DNA of 64,000 bases, taken from the NCBI GenBank assembly GCA_000955785.1, contig JYOD01000026.1:105031-169030 (forward strand), read 5' to 3'. Source of the DNA: Burkholderiaceae bacterium 16. GTDB lineage: Bacteria > Pseudomonadota > Gammaproteobacteria > Burkholderiales > Burkholderiaceae. The position numbers were made by a program, and so were the translations under genes. This document shows, piece by piece, positions 9,244 through 25,703 of this stretch (within the stretch, counting starts at the first letter, position 1; the number at the start of each line of letters is the position of its first letter). The notes under the pieces are model-generated. The model did not search any database. It saw nothing but the letters and a program-made list of their open reading frames with translations, and was not told the origin of the DNA.

Positions 9244-9272
9244 TTGACTTGTATATACAGGATTGCTAAATT
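9244..9272 (+). promoter_or_regulatory. Promoter of ABC-hutC operon with embedded HutC operator
   Basis: TTGACT (9244-9249), 17-bp spacer, TAAATT (9267-9272). The spacer is almost filled by CTTGTATATACAG (9248-9260), which resembles described HutC sites with a TGTATATACA core. A repressor bound here would occlude RNA polymerase, so the transporter genes and hutC itself are predicted to be derepressed by urocanate, the known inducer of HutC proteins. Confidence 0.72.
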
Positions 9273-9381
9273 GCCTGGCAAATGACCGGTGCCGCAAGTA
9301 CGGCGCCGCCCGAGCCGGGCGATCCGGCCGCCGCCAATGCCGGCGCGGTCCCGTTCGCATCACACCAAAGGAGCCAGGAAG

Positions 9382-10350
9382 ATGGGATTTCGTATCCGTA
9401 GCGGTAAGTCGCTAGCCGCCGCCGTTGCAGCAGTCGCCACGCTGGGTGCCGCCGGCGCCGCCCAGGCGCAAGCCACCCAGGTCACGCTGGGCATGAGCGG
9501 GTGGACTGGTTTCGCGCCGCTGACGCTGGCCGACAAGGCCGGCATCTTCAAGAAACACGGTGTCGACGTCGACATCAAGATGATTCCGCAGAAGGACCGT
9601 CACCTGGCGCTCGCCTCCGGCGCGATCCAGTGCGCGGCCACCACGGTCGAGACCCACGTGGCCTGGAACGCCAACGGCGTGCCCATCACCCAGATCGTGC
9701 AGCTGGACAAGTCCTACGGTGCCGACGGCCTGGCCGTGCGCGGCGACGTCAAGGGCTTCGCGGACCTCAAGGGCAAGACCGTCGGCGTGGATGCGCCGGG
9801 CACCGCGCCGTACTTCGGCCTGGCCTGGATGCTCAAGAAGAACGGCATGACCCTGAAGGACGTCAAGACCACCACGCTGTCGCCGCAGGCGGCCGCGCAG
9901 GCCTTTATCTCCGGCCAGAACGATGCCGCGATGACGTATGAGCCGTACCTGTCGTCCGTGCGCCAGAACCCGGACAAGGGCAAGATCCTCGCCACCACGC
10001 TCGACTACCCGATGGTGATGGACACCCTGGGCTGCGCGCCCAAGTGGCTCAAGGACAATCCCAAGGCCGCGCAAGCGCTGGTGGACAGCTACTTCGAAGC
10101 GCTCGACATGATCAAGCAGGACCCGGCCAAGGCCAACGACATCATGGGCGCGGCGGTCAAGCAAAGCGGCGAGCAGTTCGCCAAGTCGTCCGCCTACCTG
10201 CGCTGGCAGGATCGCGAAGCCAACCGCAAGTTCTTCGGCGGCGAGCTGGCCAGCTTCAGCAAGGAAGCGGCGCAGGTGCTGCTGGAAATCGGCGTGATCC
10301 GCCAGGTGCCGGACGTTACGGCCCTGTACGACGCGCGCTTCATCAAGTAA
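9382..10350 (+). CDS. ABC transporter substrate-binding protein (NitT/TauT type), hut-linked
   Basis: A periplasmic binding protein of 322 residues in the NMT1/SsuA/TauA family. The Sec signal peptide covers roughly residues 1-30 (hydrophobic core AAAVAAVATLGAAGA, cleavage after AQA). The mature part has the family pattern GMSGWTGFAPLTLADKAGIFKKHGVDV and a GVDAPGTAPYFGLAW loop. AAAGGAG lies 8 bp before the ATG. It heads an operon with a permease, an ATPase and hutC, under a promoter carrying a HutC-like operator, so the substrate is probably histidine, urocanate or a related imidazole compound. The known Hut ABC importer (HutXWV) belongs to the glycine-betaine class, so this would be a different transporter type doing that job. 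Confidence 0.85.
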   Translation: MGFRIRSGKSLAAAVAAVATLGAAGAAQAQATQVTLGMSGWTGFAPLTLADKAGIFKKHGVDVDIKMIPQKDRHLALASGAIQCAATTVETHVAWNANGVPITQIVQLDKSYGADGLAVRGDVKGFADLKGKTVGVDAPGTAPYFGLAWMLKKNGMTLKDVKTTTLSPQAAAQAFISGQNDAAMTYEPYLSSVRQNPDKGKILATTLDYPMVMDTLGCAPKWLKDNPKAAQALVDSYFEALDMIKQDPAKANDIMGAAVKQSGEQFAKSSAYLRWQDREANRKFFGGELASFSKEAAQVLLEIGVIRQVPDVTALYDARFIK

Positions 10351-10363
10351 CGAGGTTGGTGCC

Positions 10364-11236
10364 ATGACGCAGGTTCACATTGGTTCGCCCGCAGCGAATC
10401 CAGCTACAAAGCCCGCTCCCGCCGCGGCGAGTCCGGCGGCCGCGCGCCGCCATCCGTGGTTCGCGCCGCTGACGCCGGTCTCGCAGCAGGCGCGCTGGGT
10501 GCTGGGGCTGGGGTTCTTCGTGCTGTTCTTCGGCGTGTGGGCGGCGGTGACTCTCGGCGGCATGGTGCCGCGCACCTTCCTGGCCGATCCGATGACCATG
10601 GCGCGCGAAGGCGTGCTGCTGTTCACCGAGTACAACTTCATCGGCGACATCGGCATGACCGTGTGGCGCGTGCTGGGCGGCTTCGTGCTGGCCGCCGCGC
10701 TGGCTGTGCCGCTGGGCATCTTCATGGGCGCGTACAAGGCGGCGGAGGCGTTCTTCGAGCCCTTCGTCTCGTTTTGCCGCTACCTGCCGGCCTCGGCCTT
10801 CATCCCGCTGCTGATCCTGTGGGCCGGCATCGGCGAGGCGCAGAAGGTGCTGGTGATCTTTATCGGTTCCTTCTTCCAGATCGTGCTGATGGTGGCGGTG
10901 ACGGTGGGCGGCGCGCGGCGCGACCTGGTGGAGGCGGCCTACACGCTGGGCGCCAACAGCAGCGGCATCGTGCGGCGCGTGCTGATTCCCGGCGCCGCGC
11001 CGGAGATCGCCGAGATCCTGCGCCTGGTACTGGGCTGGGCCTGGACCTATGTCATCGTGGCCGAGCTGATCGGTTCGTCCTCCGGCATCGGCCACATGAT
11101 CACCGACAGCCAGGCGCTGCTCAACACCGGGCAGATCATCTTCGGCATCATCGTGATCGGCTGTATCGGCCTGGTCTCCGACCTGGCTTTCAAGCTGGCC
11201 AACCAGCGCCTGTTCCCGTGGAGTTCGATCAAATGA
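10364..11236 (+). CDS. ABC transporter permease (NitT/TauT type)
   Basis: Inner-membrane permease of the hut-linked importer, 290 residues. A proline/alanine-rich N-terminus of about 40 residues precedes six membrane segments of the BPD_transp_1 (SsuC/TauC) fold; the EAA-like loop is [26 protein letters not shown]. It begins 13 bp after the binding-protein gene and its stop overlaps the start of the ATPase gene (ATGA at 11233-11236), indicating translational coupling. Confidence 0.9.
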   Translation: MTQVHIGSPAANPATKPAPAAASPAAARRHPWFAPLTPVSQQARWVLGLGFFVLFFGVWAAVTLGGMVPRTFLADPMTMAREGVLLFTEYNFIGDIGMTVWRVLGGFVLAAALAVPLGIFMGAYKAAEAFFEPFVSFCRYLPASAFIPLLILWAGIGEAQKVLVIFIGSFFQIVLMVAVTVGGARRDLVEAAYTLGANSSGIVRRVLIPGAAPEIAEILRLVLGWAWTYVIVAELIGSSSGIGHMITDSQALLNTGQIIFGIIVIGCIGLVSDLAFKLANQRLFPWSSIK

Positions 11237-12012
11237 GCGCGCTGTCCATCCAGCAGGTCTCCCGTACCTTCGTCAATCCGCGCGGCGGCCAGACCCTGGC
11301 CTTGCAGCCCACCGATTTCGAGGTGGCGGACAACGACTTCGTCACCATCCTCGGTCCATCGGGCTGCGGCAAGTCCACGCTGCTGCGCATCGTCGCCGGG
11401 CTGGATACGCCCACCACCGGCCGCGTGCTGCTGGACGGCCAGGAAGTTACCGGCCCCGGCGCGGAGCGCGGCATGGTGTTCCAGTCGTACACGCTGTTCC
11501 CGTGGCTGACCATTGAGCAGAACGTACGCTTTGGCCTGCGCGAGCGCGGCATGAGCGAGGCGGAGCAGCGCGAGCGCAGCGATTTCTTTATCCAGCGCGT
11601 GGGCCTGCGCGGCTTCGAGCACCATTTCCCCAAGCAGCTCTCGGGTGGCATGCAGCAGCGCACGGCCATTGCCCGGGCGCTGGCCAACGACCCCAAGATC
11701 CTGCTGCTGGACGAGCCGTTCGGCGCGCTCGACAACCAGACCCGCGTGCTGATGCAGGAACTGCTGCTGGGCATCTGGGAAGCCTCCCGCAAGACGGTGC
11801 TGTTCGTCACGCACGATATCGACGAGGCCATCTTCATGGCCAACCGCGTGGCGGTGTTCTCGGCGCGGCCCGGCCGCATCAAGCGCACCATCGATGTGGA
11901 CTTCCCGCATCCGCGCCATTACACGATCAAGACCTCGCCGGAGTTCTCGGAACTCAAGGCGGTACTGACCGAGGAAATCCGCGCCGAGGCCATGGCCTCC
12001 GCCGAGCACTGA
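11233..12012 (+). CDS. ABC transporter ATPase (NitT/TauT type)
   Basis: ATPase of the hut-linked importer, 259 residues. Walker [11 protein letters not shown]-loop [17 protein letters not shown], signature [15 protein letters not shown], Walker [17 protein letters not shown] and the H-loop VTHDIDEA are all intact, typical of SsuB/TauB proteins. The start overlaps the permease stop. hutC begins 15 bp after its stop, so regulator and transporter are probably co-transcribed. Confidence 0.92.
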   Translation: MSALSIQQVSRTFVNPRGGQTLALQPTDFEVADNDFVTILGPSGCGKSTLLRIVAGLDTPTTGRVLLDGQEVTGPGAERGMVFQSYTLFPWLTIEQNVRFGLRERGMSEAEQRERSDFFIQRVGLRGFEHHFPKQLSGGMQQRTAIARALANDPKILLLDEPFGALDNQTRVLMQELLLGIWEASRKTVLFVTHDIDEAIFMANRVAVFSARPGRIKRTIDVDFPHPRHYTIKTSPEFSELKAVLTEEIRAEAMASAEH

Positions 12013-12027
12013 GTTGCAAACCAAGCC

Positions 12028-12792
12028 ATGAAAGCTGCCACCGCCAACCGCCGGGGTGTTCCCGATGCCACTCCCGCCGCGCTTTACCAGCAGGTGAAGG
12101 AGTACATCGCGCGCAATATCCAGAGCCGCGCGTGGCAGCCGGGCGACCGCGTGCCGTCCGAGCAGGAACTGGTGACCCGCTTCGGCGTGTCGCGCATGAC
12201 GGTGAACCGCGCGCTGCGCGAGCTGGCCGAGCAGGGCAGGGTGGTCCGGGTGGCCGGCGTGGGCACGTTCGTGGCCGAGCACAAGCCGCAGTCGACGCTG
12301 CTCAGCGTGGTCAACCTGCAGGACGAGATCCGCATGCGTGGCCACGACTACGCCTGCGACGTCATGGTGGTGGAACGCGTGGCGGCCTCTATCGAAGTGG
12401 CCGCCGCGCTGGACCTGCGCACCGGCGAGTCGGTGTTCCACTCTGTGTGCGTGCACCGCGAGGACGGCGTGCCGGTGCAACTGGAAGACCGCTACGTCAA
12501 CCCGCGCGTGGCGCCGGACTTTATCAACCAGGATTTCGTCGCGGTGAAGCCCGGCGAATACCTGCTGCGCCATGTGCCTTACGATCAGATCGAGCACGTG
12601 GTCGACGCGATCGCCGCCACGCCCGAGCAGGCCGCGCAACTGGAAATGCCCGGCAGCCAGCCGTGCCTGTTGCTGACCCGCCGCACCTGGACCGGCGGTA
12701 CCCCCGTTACCTTTGTACGTTGCCTGCACCCAGGCAACCGTTACCGCCTCGGCAGCCGATTCCGCGCCGATGGCAACCCGGCCTTCGGCTAA
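12028..12792 (+). CDS. hutC: Histidine utilisation repressor HutC (GntR family)
   Basis: Repressor of histidine catabolism, 254 residues. The N-terminal GntR winged helix (about 17-85) contains [29 protein letters not shown] in two overlapping motifs, and the C-terminal UTRA effector domain (about 95-240) includes EIRMRGH and [11 protein letters not shown], as in HutC, whose inducer is urocanate. It sits between the ABC genes and hutH. HutC-like operators lie in the ABC promoter, upstream of it and in front of hutH, which fits autoregulation plus control of both units. Confidence 0.93.
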   Translation: MKAATANRRGVPDATPAALYQQVKEYIARNIQSRAWQPGDRVPSEQELVTRFGVSRMTVNRALRELAEQGRVVRVAGVGTFVAEHKPQSTLLSVVNLQDEIRMRGHDYACDVMVVERVAASIEVAAALDLRTGESVFHSVCVHREDGVPVQLEDRYVNPRVAPDFINQDFVAVKPGEYLLRHVPYDQIEHVVDAIAATPEQAAQLEMPGSQPCLLLTRRTWTGGTPVTFVRCLHPGNRYRLGSRFRADGNPAFG

Positions 12793-12846
12793 GCCCAGCC
12801 GTCCGCCGTTGATTTTTCAGATCCAACAGCCAACTCACGAACCTGG

Positions 12847-12858
12847 CTGTATAGACAG
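12847..12858. promoter_or_regulatory. HutC-like operator in front of hutH
   Basis: CTGTATAGACAG, 10 bp upstream of the hutH ATG and identical to the site at 9033-9044. The inner TATAGA (12850-12855) could be a -10 hexamer; no good -35 is seen at 16-18 bp, so the promoter would be weak or activator-dependent, with a very short 5' leader. Confidence 0.6.
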
Positions 12859-12868
12859 GGACATACAA

Positions 12869-14449
12869 ATGAGCGCCACCCAAGCCACTCAAGCCTCCCG
12901 CCCGCTGCTGACCTTGCAGCCCGGCTCCGTCACCCTGGCCGACCTGCGCCGCATCCATCGCGGCGAAGTGCGCCTGGCGATGGACGAATCCGCCTGGCCT
13001 GGCGTGCGCGCGTCCCAGGCTACCGTGCAGGACATCATCGACGCCGATGCCGTGGTCTACGGCATCAACACCGGTTTCGGCAAGCTGGCCCAGACGCGCA
13101 TCCCGCACGACAAGCTGGCCGAGTTGCAGCGCAACCTGGTGCTGTCGCACAGCGTGGGCACCGGCGCCGACCTGGCCGCCGACACCGTGCGCCTGACCCT
13201 GGCGATCAAGGCCGTGAGCCTGGCGCGGGGCCATTCGGGCATCCGCCCCGAGATCATCGAGGCGCTGCTGGCGCTGGCCAACTCCGGCGTCACGCCCTGC
13301 ATTCCCGCCAAAGGCTCGGTGGGCGCGTCGGGCGATCTCGCGCCGCTGGCGCATATGTCGTGCACGCTGATCGGCGTGGGCGATGTGATGATCGACGGCG
13401 TGCGCCGCCCGGCTGCCGAAGGCCTGGCCCATGCCGGGCTGGCGCCGTTCACGCTTGGCCCCAAGGAAGGGCTGGCGCTGCTCAACGGCACCCAGGTTTC
13501 CACCGCGCTGGCGCTGGCAGGCCTGTTCGCCGCCGAGGACATCTTCGCCGCGGGACTGGTGGCGGGCGCGTTGTCGCTGGAAGCCATCAAGGGCTCGGTC
13601 AAGCCGTTCGACGCCCGTATCCATGCCGCGCGCGGCCAGGCCGGGCAGATCGCCGTGGCCGGCGCCGTGCGCGCGCTGCTCGACGGCAGCAAGATCGTGG
13701 ATTCGCATGTGACCTGCGGCCGTGTGCAGGACCCGTATTCCATCCGCTGCCAGCCGCAGGTGATGGGCGCCTGCCTGGACAACCTGCAACACGCCGCGCG
13801 CGTGCTGCAGATCGAGGCCAATGCCGCGTCGGACAATCCGCTGGTGTTCCCGGAGCAAGGCGACGTGATCTCGGGCGGCAACTTCCACGCCGAGCCGGTG
13901 GCCTTCGCTGCTGACATCATCGCCCTGGCCATCGCCGAGATCGGCGCGATCTCCGAGCGCCGCCTCGCGCTGCTGCTCGATTCCGGCCTGTCCGGCCTGC
14001 CGCCGTTCCTGGTGCGCGACGGCGGTCTCAATTCCGGCTTCATGATCGCGCAGGTCACCGCTGCCGCGCTGGCCTCCGAGAACAAGTCGCTGGCACACCC
14101 CGCCAGCGTGGATAGCTTGCCTACGTCGGCCAACCAGGAGGACCATGTGTCGATGGCCACCTATGGCGCGCGCCGCCTGGGCGATATGGCGGAGAACACC
14201 GCCGTGGTGGTCGGCATCGAAGCCATGGCCGCCGCGCAGGGCATCGAGTTCCATCGTCCGCTGGAGTCCTCGCCGCTGATCGAGATCGAGATCGCGCGCA
14301 TTCGCGAGCGCGTGGCCTTCGTGGAAGGCGACCGCTACTTCGCGCCGGATATCGAGGCGATGAAGCAGTGGGTGAAGCAAGGCGATGCGGGTGCTGGCTG
14401 GCCCGAGTCGGTGCGCCAGGTGCTGCCGTCGCAGGCCGGCGTGGCTTGA
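12869..14449 (+). CDS. hutH: Histidine ammonia-lyase
   Basis: First step of histidine degradation: L-histidine to trans-urocanate plus ammonia, in the cytoplasm. The 526-residue protein carries the self-cyclising Ala153-Ser154-Gly155 triad that forms the MIO cofactor, in [14 protein letters not shown], and the family motifs [12 protein letters not shown] and QEDHVSM. It is slightly longer than usual (about 510) because of a short polar N-terminal tail. The start at 12869 is chosen for agreement with the family; only a weak AGGGA lies upstream, next to the operator. It leads the enzyme operon hutHUDIFG. Confidence 0.95.
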   Translation: MSATQATQASRPLLTLQPGSVTLADLRRIHRGEVRLAMDESAWPGVRASQATVQDIIDADAVVYGINTGFGKLAQTRIPHDKLAELQRNLVLSHSVGTGADLAADTVRLTLAIKAVSLARGHSGIRPEIIEALLALANSGVTPCIPAKGSVGASGDLAPLAHMSCTLIGVGDVMIDGVRRPAAEGLAHAGLAPFTLGPKEGLALLNGTQVSTALALAGLFAAEDIFAAGLVAGALSLEAIKGSVKPFDARIHAARGQAGQIAVAGAVRALLDGSKIVDSHVTCGRVQDPYSIRCQPQVMGACLDNLQHAARVLQIEANAASDNPLVFPEQGDVISGGNFHAEPVAFAADIIALAIAEIGAISERRLALLLDSGLSGLPPFLVRDGGLNSGFMIAQVTAAALASENKSLAHPASVDSLPTSANQEDHVSMATYGARRLGDMAENTAVVVGIEAMAAAQGIEFHRPLESSPLIEIEIARIRERVAFVEGDRYFAPDIEAMKQWVKQGDAGAGWPESVRQVLPSQAGVA

Positions 14450-14511
14450 TGCGCGCGCAAAGTCCCATACGCAGGCCGAACCGCTGAACTGAACACGCAG
14501 GAGAACCCCAC

Positions 14512-16229
<1,718 letters not shown>

Positions 16230-16233
<4 letters not shown>

Positions 16234-16853
16234 GCGACGCAATGGAAGGCCCGCGCGGCCTGGAGTACTTCTCGCTCGGCGCCCTGGCTGCGCAGCCCTG
16301 GAAAAACGGCGGCGGCGTCACGCGCGAGATCGCGGCGTGGCCGCCGGGCGCCGGCATGGACGCCTTCCAGTGGCGCGTGAGCGTGGCCGACATCGCCGCC
16401 GATGGCCCGTTTTCCGCCTTCTCCGGCATCGACCGCCAGATCGCGCTGCTTGATGGCGCGGGCGTTCGCTTGCTGGCGGACGATGGCAGTTTTGACCATC
16501 GCCTGGATACCGTGGGCGAGCCGTTCGCCTTTGCCGGCGAGCGCGGCGTGCAGGCGACACTGCTGGATGGCGCCACGCGCGACTTCAATGTGATGACGCG
16601 GCGCGGCGCCTGCCGCGCGAGCATCGTAGCGGCGCGCCGCGAATTCACGATTCCCGCCGGCGCGCATGTCGTGCTGCTGTTTGTCATTGAGGGTGCATGG
16701 CGCCACGGCACCGCCGGCCAGGGCGGGCAGGCCGTGCTGGCCAGCGACGACGGCATGTTGTTCGCCGAAGGCGTGCCGGCGCCGTATCGCCTGCAGGCGA
16801 TGTCCGAGCCCGCGCTCTGCCTGTGCGTCACCCTGGAAATGGAGAACCTGTAA
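16230..16853 (+). CDS. hutD: HutD family protein
   Basis: A 207-residue cupin-like protein of the HutD/Ves family. Recognisable features are [16 protein letters not shown] near the N-terminus and [17 protein letters not shown], the latter typical of HutD. In other bacteria HutD is needed for good growth on histidine or urocanate, and a role in limiting urocanate or formiminoglutamate build-up has been suggested; it is not one of the pathway enzymes. Start and stop both overlap the neighbouring genes (ATGA with hutU, TAATG with hutI), which places it firmly inside the operon. Confidence 0.88.
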
Positions 16854-18127
16854 TGAACCTGACCCCGGCGCAGGCCGCCGTTTCCCCTTCGTCCGCCGAT
16901 GGCGTCTGGCATCGCTGCCACCTGCTGCCCGACGGCGATCCCGGCAAGGCGATCCGCGACGCGGCACTGGTCGTGCAGCAAGGCCGCATTGCCTGGTTGG
17001 GCCCGTTGGCCGAACTGCCGCGGGACTACGTCGCGCTGCCGCGCCTTGATGCGGGCAATGCGTGGATCACGCCGGGCCTGGTCGACTGCCACACCCACCT
17101 GGTGTACGGCGGCCAGCGCGCCGATGAATTCGCCATGCGCCTGGCTGGCGCCGGCTACGAAGAAATCGCCCGCGCCGGCGGCGGCATCGTGTCCACCGTG
17201 CGCGCCACGCGCGCCGCCGACGAGGACACGTTGTTCGCGCTGGCCGCCGCGCGCCTCGCGCCGCTGCTGGCCGAGGGCGTGACCACGCTGGAGATCAAGT
17301 CCGGCTATGGCCTTGACCTCGCCAGCGAGCGCAAGCAGCTGCGCGTGGCACGCCGCCTCGGCGAAGCCTTCGGCGTAACGGTGCACACCACGTTCCTCGG
17401 CGCCCACGCGTTGCCGCCGGAGTACGCGGGCCGCGCCGACGACTACATCGCGCTGGTGTGCGACACCATGATGCCCGCGCTGGCCGAGGAAGGCCTGGTC
17501 GATGCCGTCGATGCCTTCTGCGAATCCGTCGGCTTCAGCCTGGCGCAGACCGAGCGCGTCTTCCAGGCGGCCGAGCGCCTTGGCCTGCGCGTCAAGCTGC
17601 ACGCCGAGCAGCTCAGCAACCTGGGGGGCAGTGCGCTGGCGGCGCGCCACCATGCGCTGTCGGCCGATCACCTGGAGCATCTCGACGAAGCCGGCGTGAT
17701 GGCGATGGCCGAGTCCGGCACGGTGGCGGTCCTGCTGCCGGGCGCCTATTATTTCCTGCGTGACACCACGCTGCCGCCGATCGGACTGCTGCGCCGGCAT
17801 GGCGTGCCGATGGCCATTTCCACCGATCACAATCCCGGTACCTCGCCCGTCACTTCGCTGCTGCTGATGATGAATATGGCGTGCACCCTGTTCAGGCTGA
17901 CCGTGCCCGAAGTCCTGGCGGGCGTCACCACGCACGCCGCGCGCGCTCTGGGCGCGGCGGACCGCCACGGCTTGCTGGCTGCCGGACGCGCGGCCGATTT
18001 CGTCCTGTGGCAAGTCGACTCGCCGGCGGAACTGGCTTACTGGTTCGGCCGCAACCCGGCCGCCGCCGTGGTGCGGCAGGGCAAGGTCTATCCCGCTGCC
18101 GCGCCAGCGCAAGGAGCCCAGCCATGA
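16853..18127 (+). CDS. hutI: Imidazolonepropionase
   Basis: Third step: hydrolysis of 4-imidazolone-5-propionate to N-formimino-L-glutamate. A metal-dependent amidohydrolase of 424 residues with the metal site His80/His82 in [11 protein letters not shown], the substrate-recognition stretch [15 protein letters not shown], further ligands in [12 protein letters not shown] and [10 protein letters not shown]. The start overlaps the hutD stop by one base. The C-terminus is Ala/Pro-rich and ends 4 bp into the hutF start. Confidence 0.95.
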   Translation: MNLTPAQAAVSPSSADGVWHRCHLLPDGDPGKAIRDAALVVQQGRIAWLGPLAELPRDYVALPRLDAGNAWITPGLVDCHTHLVYGGQRADEFAMRLAGAGYEEIARAGGGIVSTVRATRAADEDTLFALAAARLAPLLAEGVTTLEIKSGYGLDLASERKQLRVARRLGEAFGVTVHTTFLGAHALPPEYAGRADDYIALVCDTMMPALAEEGLVDAVDAFCESVGFSLAQTERVFQAAERLGLRVKLHAEQLSNLGGSALAARHHALSADHLEHLDEAGVMAMAESGTVAVLLPGAYYFLRDTTLPPIGLLRRHGVPMAISTDHNPGTSPVTSLLLMMNMACTLFRLTVPEVLAGVTTHAARALGAADRHGLLAAGRAADFVLWQVDSPAELAYWFGRNPAAAVVRQGKVYPAAAPAQGAQP

Positions 18128-19524
18128 GCGCCGGAAGCCTGTTCGCCGCGCAGGCCTTGCTGCCCACGGGCTGGGCCAGCGATGTCCTGCTGGCCTGGGA
18201 CGATGCCGGCGCCTTCACCACGGTGCAGGCCGGCGCGGTGCCGGCGGCGGATGTGCCGCGCGCCGCCGGCCCCCTGCTGCCGGGCATGCCCAACCTGCAT
18301 TCGCACGCCTTCCAGCGCGGCTTTGCCGGCCTGACGGAATACCGCAGCGAGACGCTGGCCGACGGCCAGGAGAGCGACTCCTTCTGGAGCTGGCGCAAGT
18401 TGATGTACCGCTTCGCGCTGCGGCTCTCGCCCGATACGCTCGAAGCCATCGCCACGCAGCTGTATATCGAGATGCTGCACGCCGGCTACACCAGCGTGTG
18501 CGAATTCCACTACGTGCACCACGACCCGGACGGCAAGCCCTACGCCGATCCCGCCGAGATGTCGCTGCGCCTGCTGCGCGCCGCGCAAAACGCCGGCATC
18601 GGCATCACGCTGCTGCCGGTGCTGTACCAGACCGCCGGCTTCGGCGGCAAGCCCGCGCTCGCCGAGCAGCGCCGTTTCCTGCACGAAACCGACGCCATGC
18701 TCGCCTTGCTCGGCCGCCTGGCCCCGCAGTGCCACGGCCAGGCGCGGCTCGGGCTGGCGCCGCACTCGCTGCGCGCGGTGCCGCCGCAAAGCCTTGCCGA
18801 CGCCGTGGCAGGCCTGCACGCGCTGGATGCGCAGGCGCCCGTGCATATCCATATCGCCGAGCAGCAGCGCGAAGTGGACGAGTGCATCACGCTCACGGGC
18901 ACGCGCCCGGTGGCGTGGCTGCTCGACCATGCCGAGGTGGACGCGCGCTGGTGCCTGGTGCACGCTACCCACCTGGACTGGGACGAACGGCGGCGCCTCG
19001 CGCACAGCGGCGCGGTGGCCGGCATCTGTCCCACCACCGAGGCCAACCTTGGCGACGGCGTGTTCGATGCCGCGCCCTACCTGGGGCAGGGCGGCGTCTG
19101 GGGCATCGGCTCGGACAGCCATGCCAGCGTGAGCGTGGCGGAGGAACTGCGGCTGTTCGAGTACGGCCAGCGCCTCGCGCTGCAAAAACGCAATGTGCTG
19201 GCGTCGGACGCGCACAAGCAGGTGGCCGATCGTCTCTACCTCGACGCGGCCGCCGGCGGTGCGCGCGCCTCGGGCCGGCCCGTCGGCGCGCTGGCGCCCG
19301 GACAGCAGGCGGATTTCGTGGTGCTCGACGGCGCGCATCCGGCGCTGGCCGGCTTGTCCGGCAGCCAGGCGCTGGCGGTGCATGTGTTCACCAACCACGG
19401 ACATGAGACACTAGCGGAAGTCCGCACGGCGGGCCGGACGCGCGTGCTGCATGGCGCGCACGCCTTGCAGGCCCAGGCCGGCAAGGGCTTCGCCGCGGCG
19501 CGCGCAAGCCTGCTGACCGACTGA
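18124..19524 (+). CDS. hutF: Formimidoylglutamate deiminase
   Basis: Fourth step in the five-enzyme route: N-formimino-L-glutamate to N-formyl-L-glutamate plus ammonia. An amidohydrolase of 466 residues with metal ligands His59/His61 in [14 protein letters not shown], followed by the family stretch [13 protein letters not shown], then [14 protein letters not shown] and [15 protein letters not shown]. It overlaps hutI by 4 bp. Its presence together with hutG shows that this strain uses the formylglutamate route and not the one-step HutG-type formimidoylglutamase. Confidence 0.95.
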   Translation: MSAGSLFAAQALLPTGWASDVLLAWDDAGAFTTVQAGAVPAADVPRAAGPLLPGMPNLHSHAFQRGFAGLTEYRSETLADGQESDSFWSWRKLMYRFALRLSPDTLEAIATQLYIEMLHAGYTSVCEFHYVHHDPDGKPYADPAEMSLRLLRAAQNAGIGITLLPVLYQTAGFGGKPALAEQRRFLHETDAMLALLGRLAPQCHGQARLGLAPHSLRAVPPQSLADAVAGLHALDAQAPVHIHIAEQQREVDECITLTGTRPVAWLLDHAEVDARWCLVHATHLDWDERRRLAHSGAVAGICPTTEANLGDGVFDAAPYLGQGGVWGIGSDSHASVSVAEELRLFEYGQRLALQKRNVLASDAHKQVADRLYLDAAAGGARASGRPVGALAPGQQADFVVLDGAHPALAGLSGSQALAVHVFTNHGHETLAEVRTAGRTRVLHGAHALQAQAGKGFAAARASLLTD

Positions 19525-19626
19525 ACCCGGCGTTGGACGCGGCCTGATGCTTGACGATACAAGCTTCAGGCCGCGCCGATGCGCAACTGCATCTGCACCT
19601 GCACCTTTACGCTGCAAACCAAAAAC

Positions 19627-20439
19627 ATGTCTTTCTCGACCGATACCCCCGCTTTCACCCTGCATCGCGGCACGCGCCCGCTGCTGGTGTCGATGCCGCA
19701 CGTGGGCACCCACCTGCCGGCTTCCGTGTCCGACCGGCTGACCGCCGAGGCGCGCACCGTGCCCGATACCGACTGGCACCTGGAACGCCTCTACGATTTC
19801 GCGCGCGAACTCGGCGCCTCCATCCTGGTGGCCACGCACTCGCGCTACGTGGTGGACCTGAACCGTCCGCCCGATAACGCCAACCTGTATCCCGGCCAGG
19901 ACACCACCGGCCTGTGCCCGGTCGATACCTTCGACAAGACGCCGGTCTACGCCGACGGCAGCCTGCCTGCCGACGACGAGATCGCCGCCCGCCGCGACGC
20001 CATCTGGCGCCCGTACCATGACGCGCTGGCCGGAGAACTGGCCCGCCTGCGCGCCGCGCACGGCACCGCGGCGCTGTGGGACGCGCATTCGATCCGCTCG
20101 GTGCTGCCGCGCTTCTTCGAAGGCAAGCTGACCGATTTCAACCTCGGCACGGCCAACGGCGCGAGCTGCGACGCCGAGCTGGCCAACCAGCTGCTGGACA
20201 TCGCCAGCGCCTTGCCGGGCTATACCTCGGTGCTCAACGGGCGTTTCAAGGGCGGCTACATCACGCGCCAGTACGGCGCGCCGGCACAGGGCGTGCAGGC
20301 CGTGCAGCTTGAGCTGACGCAGTCGGCCTACATGAGCGAGACCTATCCCTTCGCCTACGACGAGGCGCGGGCCACGCGCATCCAGCCCACGCTGAAGACG
20401 ATGCTGGAAACCGTACTGGGCTACGTGGAAGCACGCTAA
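19627..20439 (+). CDS. hutG: N-formylglutamate deformylase
   Basis: Last step: N-formyl-L-glutamate to glutamate plus formate. The 270-residue protein has the FGase-family motifs RPLLVSMPHVGTHLP, DTDWHLERLYDF, TRYVVDLNRPPDN (here SRYVVDLNRPP) and WDAHSIRS. The start at 19627 matches the family N-terminus; an in-frame ATG at 19579 would add a Cys/Thr-rich 16-residue extension. Neither has a strong Shine-Dalgarno. It is the last gene of the hut operon, about 100 bp after hutF, and is followed by a terminator. Confidence 0.93.
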   Translation: MSFSTDTPAFTLHRGTRPLLVSMPHVGTHLPASVSDRLTAEARTVPDTDWHLERLYDFARELGASILVATHSRYVVDLNRPPDNANLYPGQDTTGLCPVDTFDKTPVYADGSLPADDEIAARRDAIWRPYHDALAGELARLRAAHGTAALWDAHSIRSVLPRFFEGKLTDFNLGTANGASCDAELANQLLDIASALPGYTSVLNGRFKGGYITRQYGAPAQGVQAVQLELTQSAYMSETYPFAYDEARATRIQPTLKTMLETVLGYVEAR

Positions 20440-20460
20440 GCCAGCCGCGCGGAGTTCCTG

Positions 20461-20500
20461 ACGCGATCCGCGGCGCCAACAGCGCCACGGGTCGCGTTTT
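20461..20500 (+). terminator. Terminator of the hut operon
   Basis: ACGCGATCC (20461-20469) pairs with GGGTCGCGT (20489-20497) with one G-T wobble, followed by TTTT. It lies 21 bp after the hutG stop and before the convergent cardiolipin synthase gene. Confidence 0.7.
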
Positions 20501-20513
20501 CACATCCGCGTCC

Positions 20514-22022
<1,509 letters not shown>

Positions 22023-22179
22023 GCGGCTCGGTGGCGGCGGACGGTGGATTGTGGACCGCCCACGATACCAGAGCCACGCGGCGCATCGATGCCGGCGGCA
22101 TGCCGGTCCGTGTTCAAGACGCCGCGGGCCGATGCCGGACAACGCCGGCACCGGCCCGCGGCAACGTGCCGGCCGTGTC

Positions 22180-25606
<3,427 letters not shown>

Positions 25607-25703
25607 GCTTTACTCCTGCTGCGTGATGGATAAATGGATCAAGCGACGCGATCAAACGAGCGTGCTGCCCGGATCCCGATGGCGGGCACGGGCCGGTGCG
25701 CAA

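Larger units (their letters stand above)
8912..9381. other. Regulatory region upstream of the hut ABC importer
   Basis: About 470 bp with no supported gene. A weak GC hairpin (GGGGC/GCCCC, about 8921-8934) follows the epimerase-like gene. A distal HutC-like site is at 9033-9044 and the operator-promoter at 9244-9272 (both listed separately). The rest shows nothing I can identify. Confidence 0.6.

Noticed and set aside
19579..19626. Upstream start for hutG giving a Cys/Thr-rich N-terminal extension
   Set aside because: The family begins near the MSFSTDTPAF start; the extension has no counterpart and no better ribosome site.
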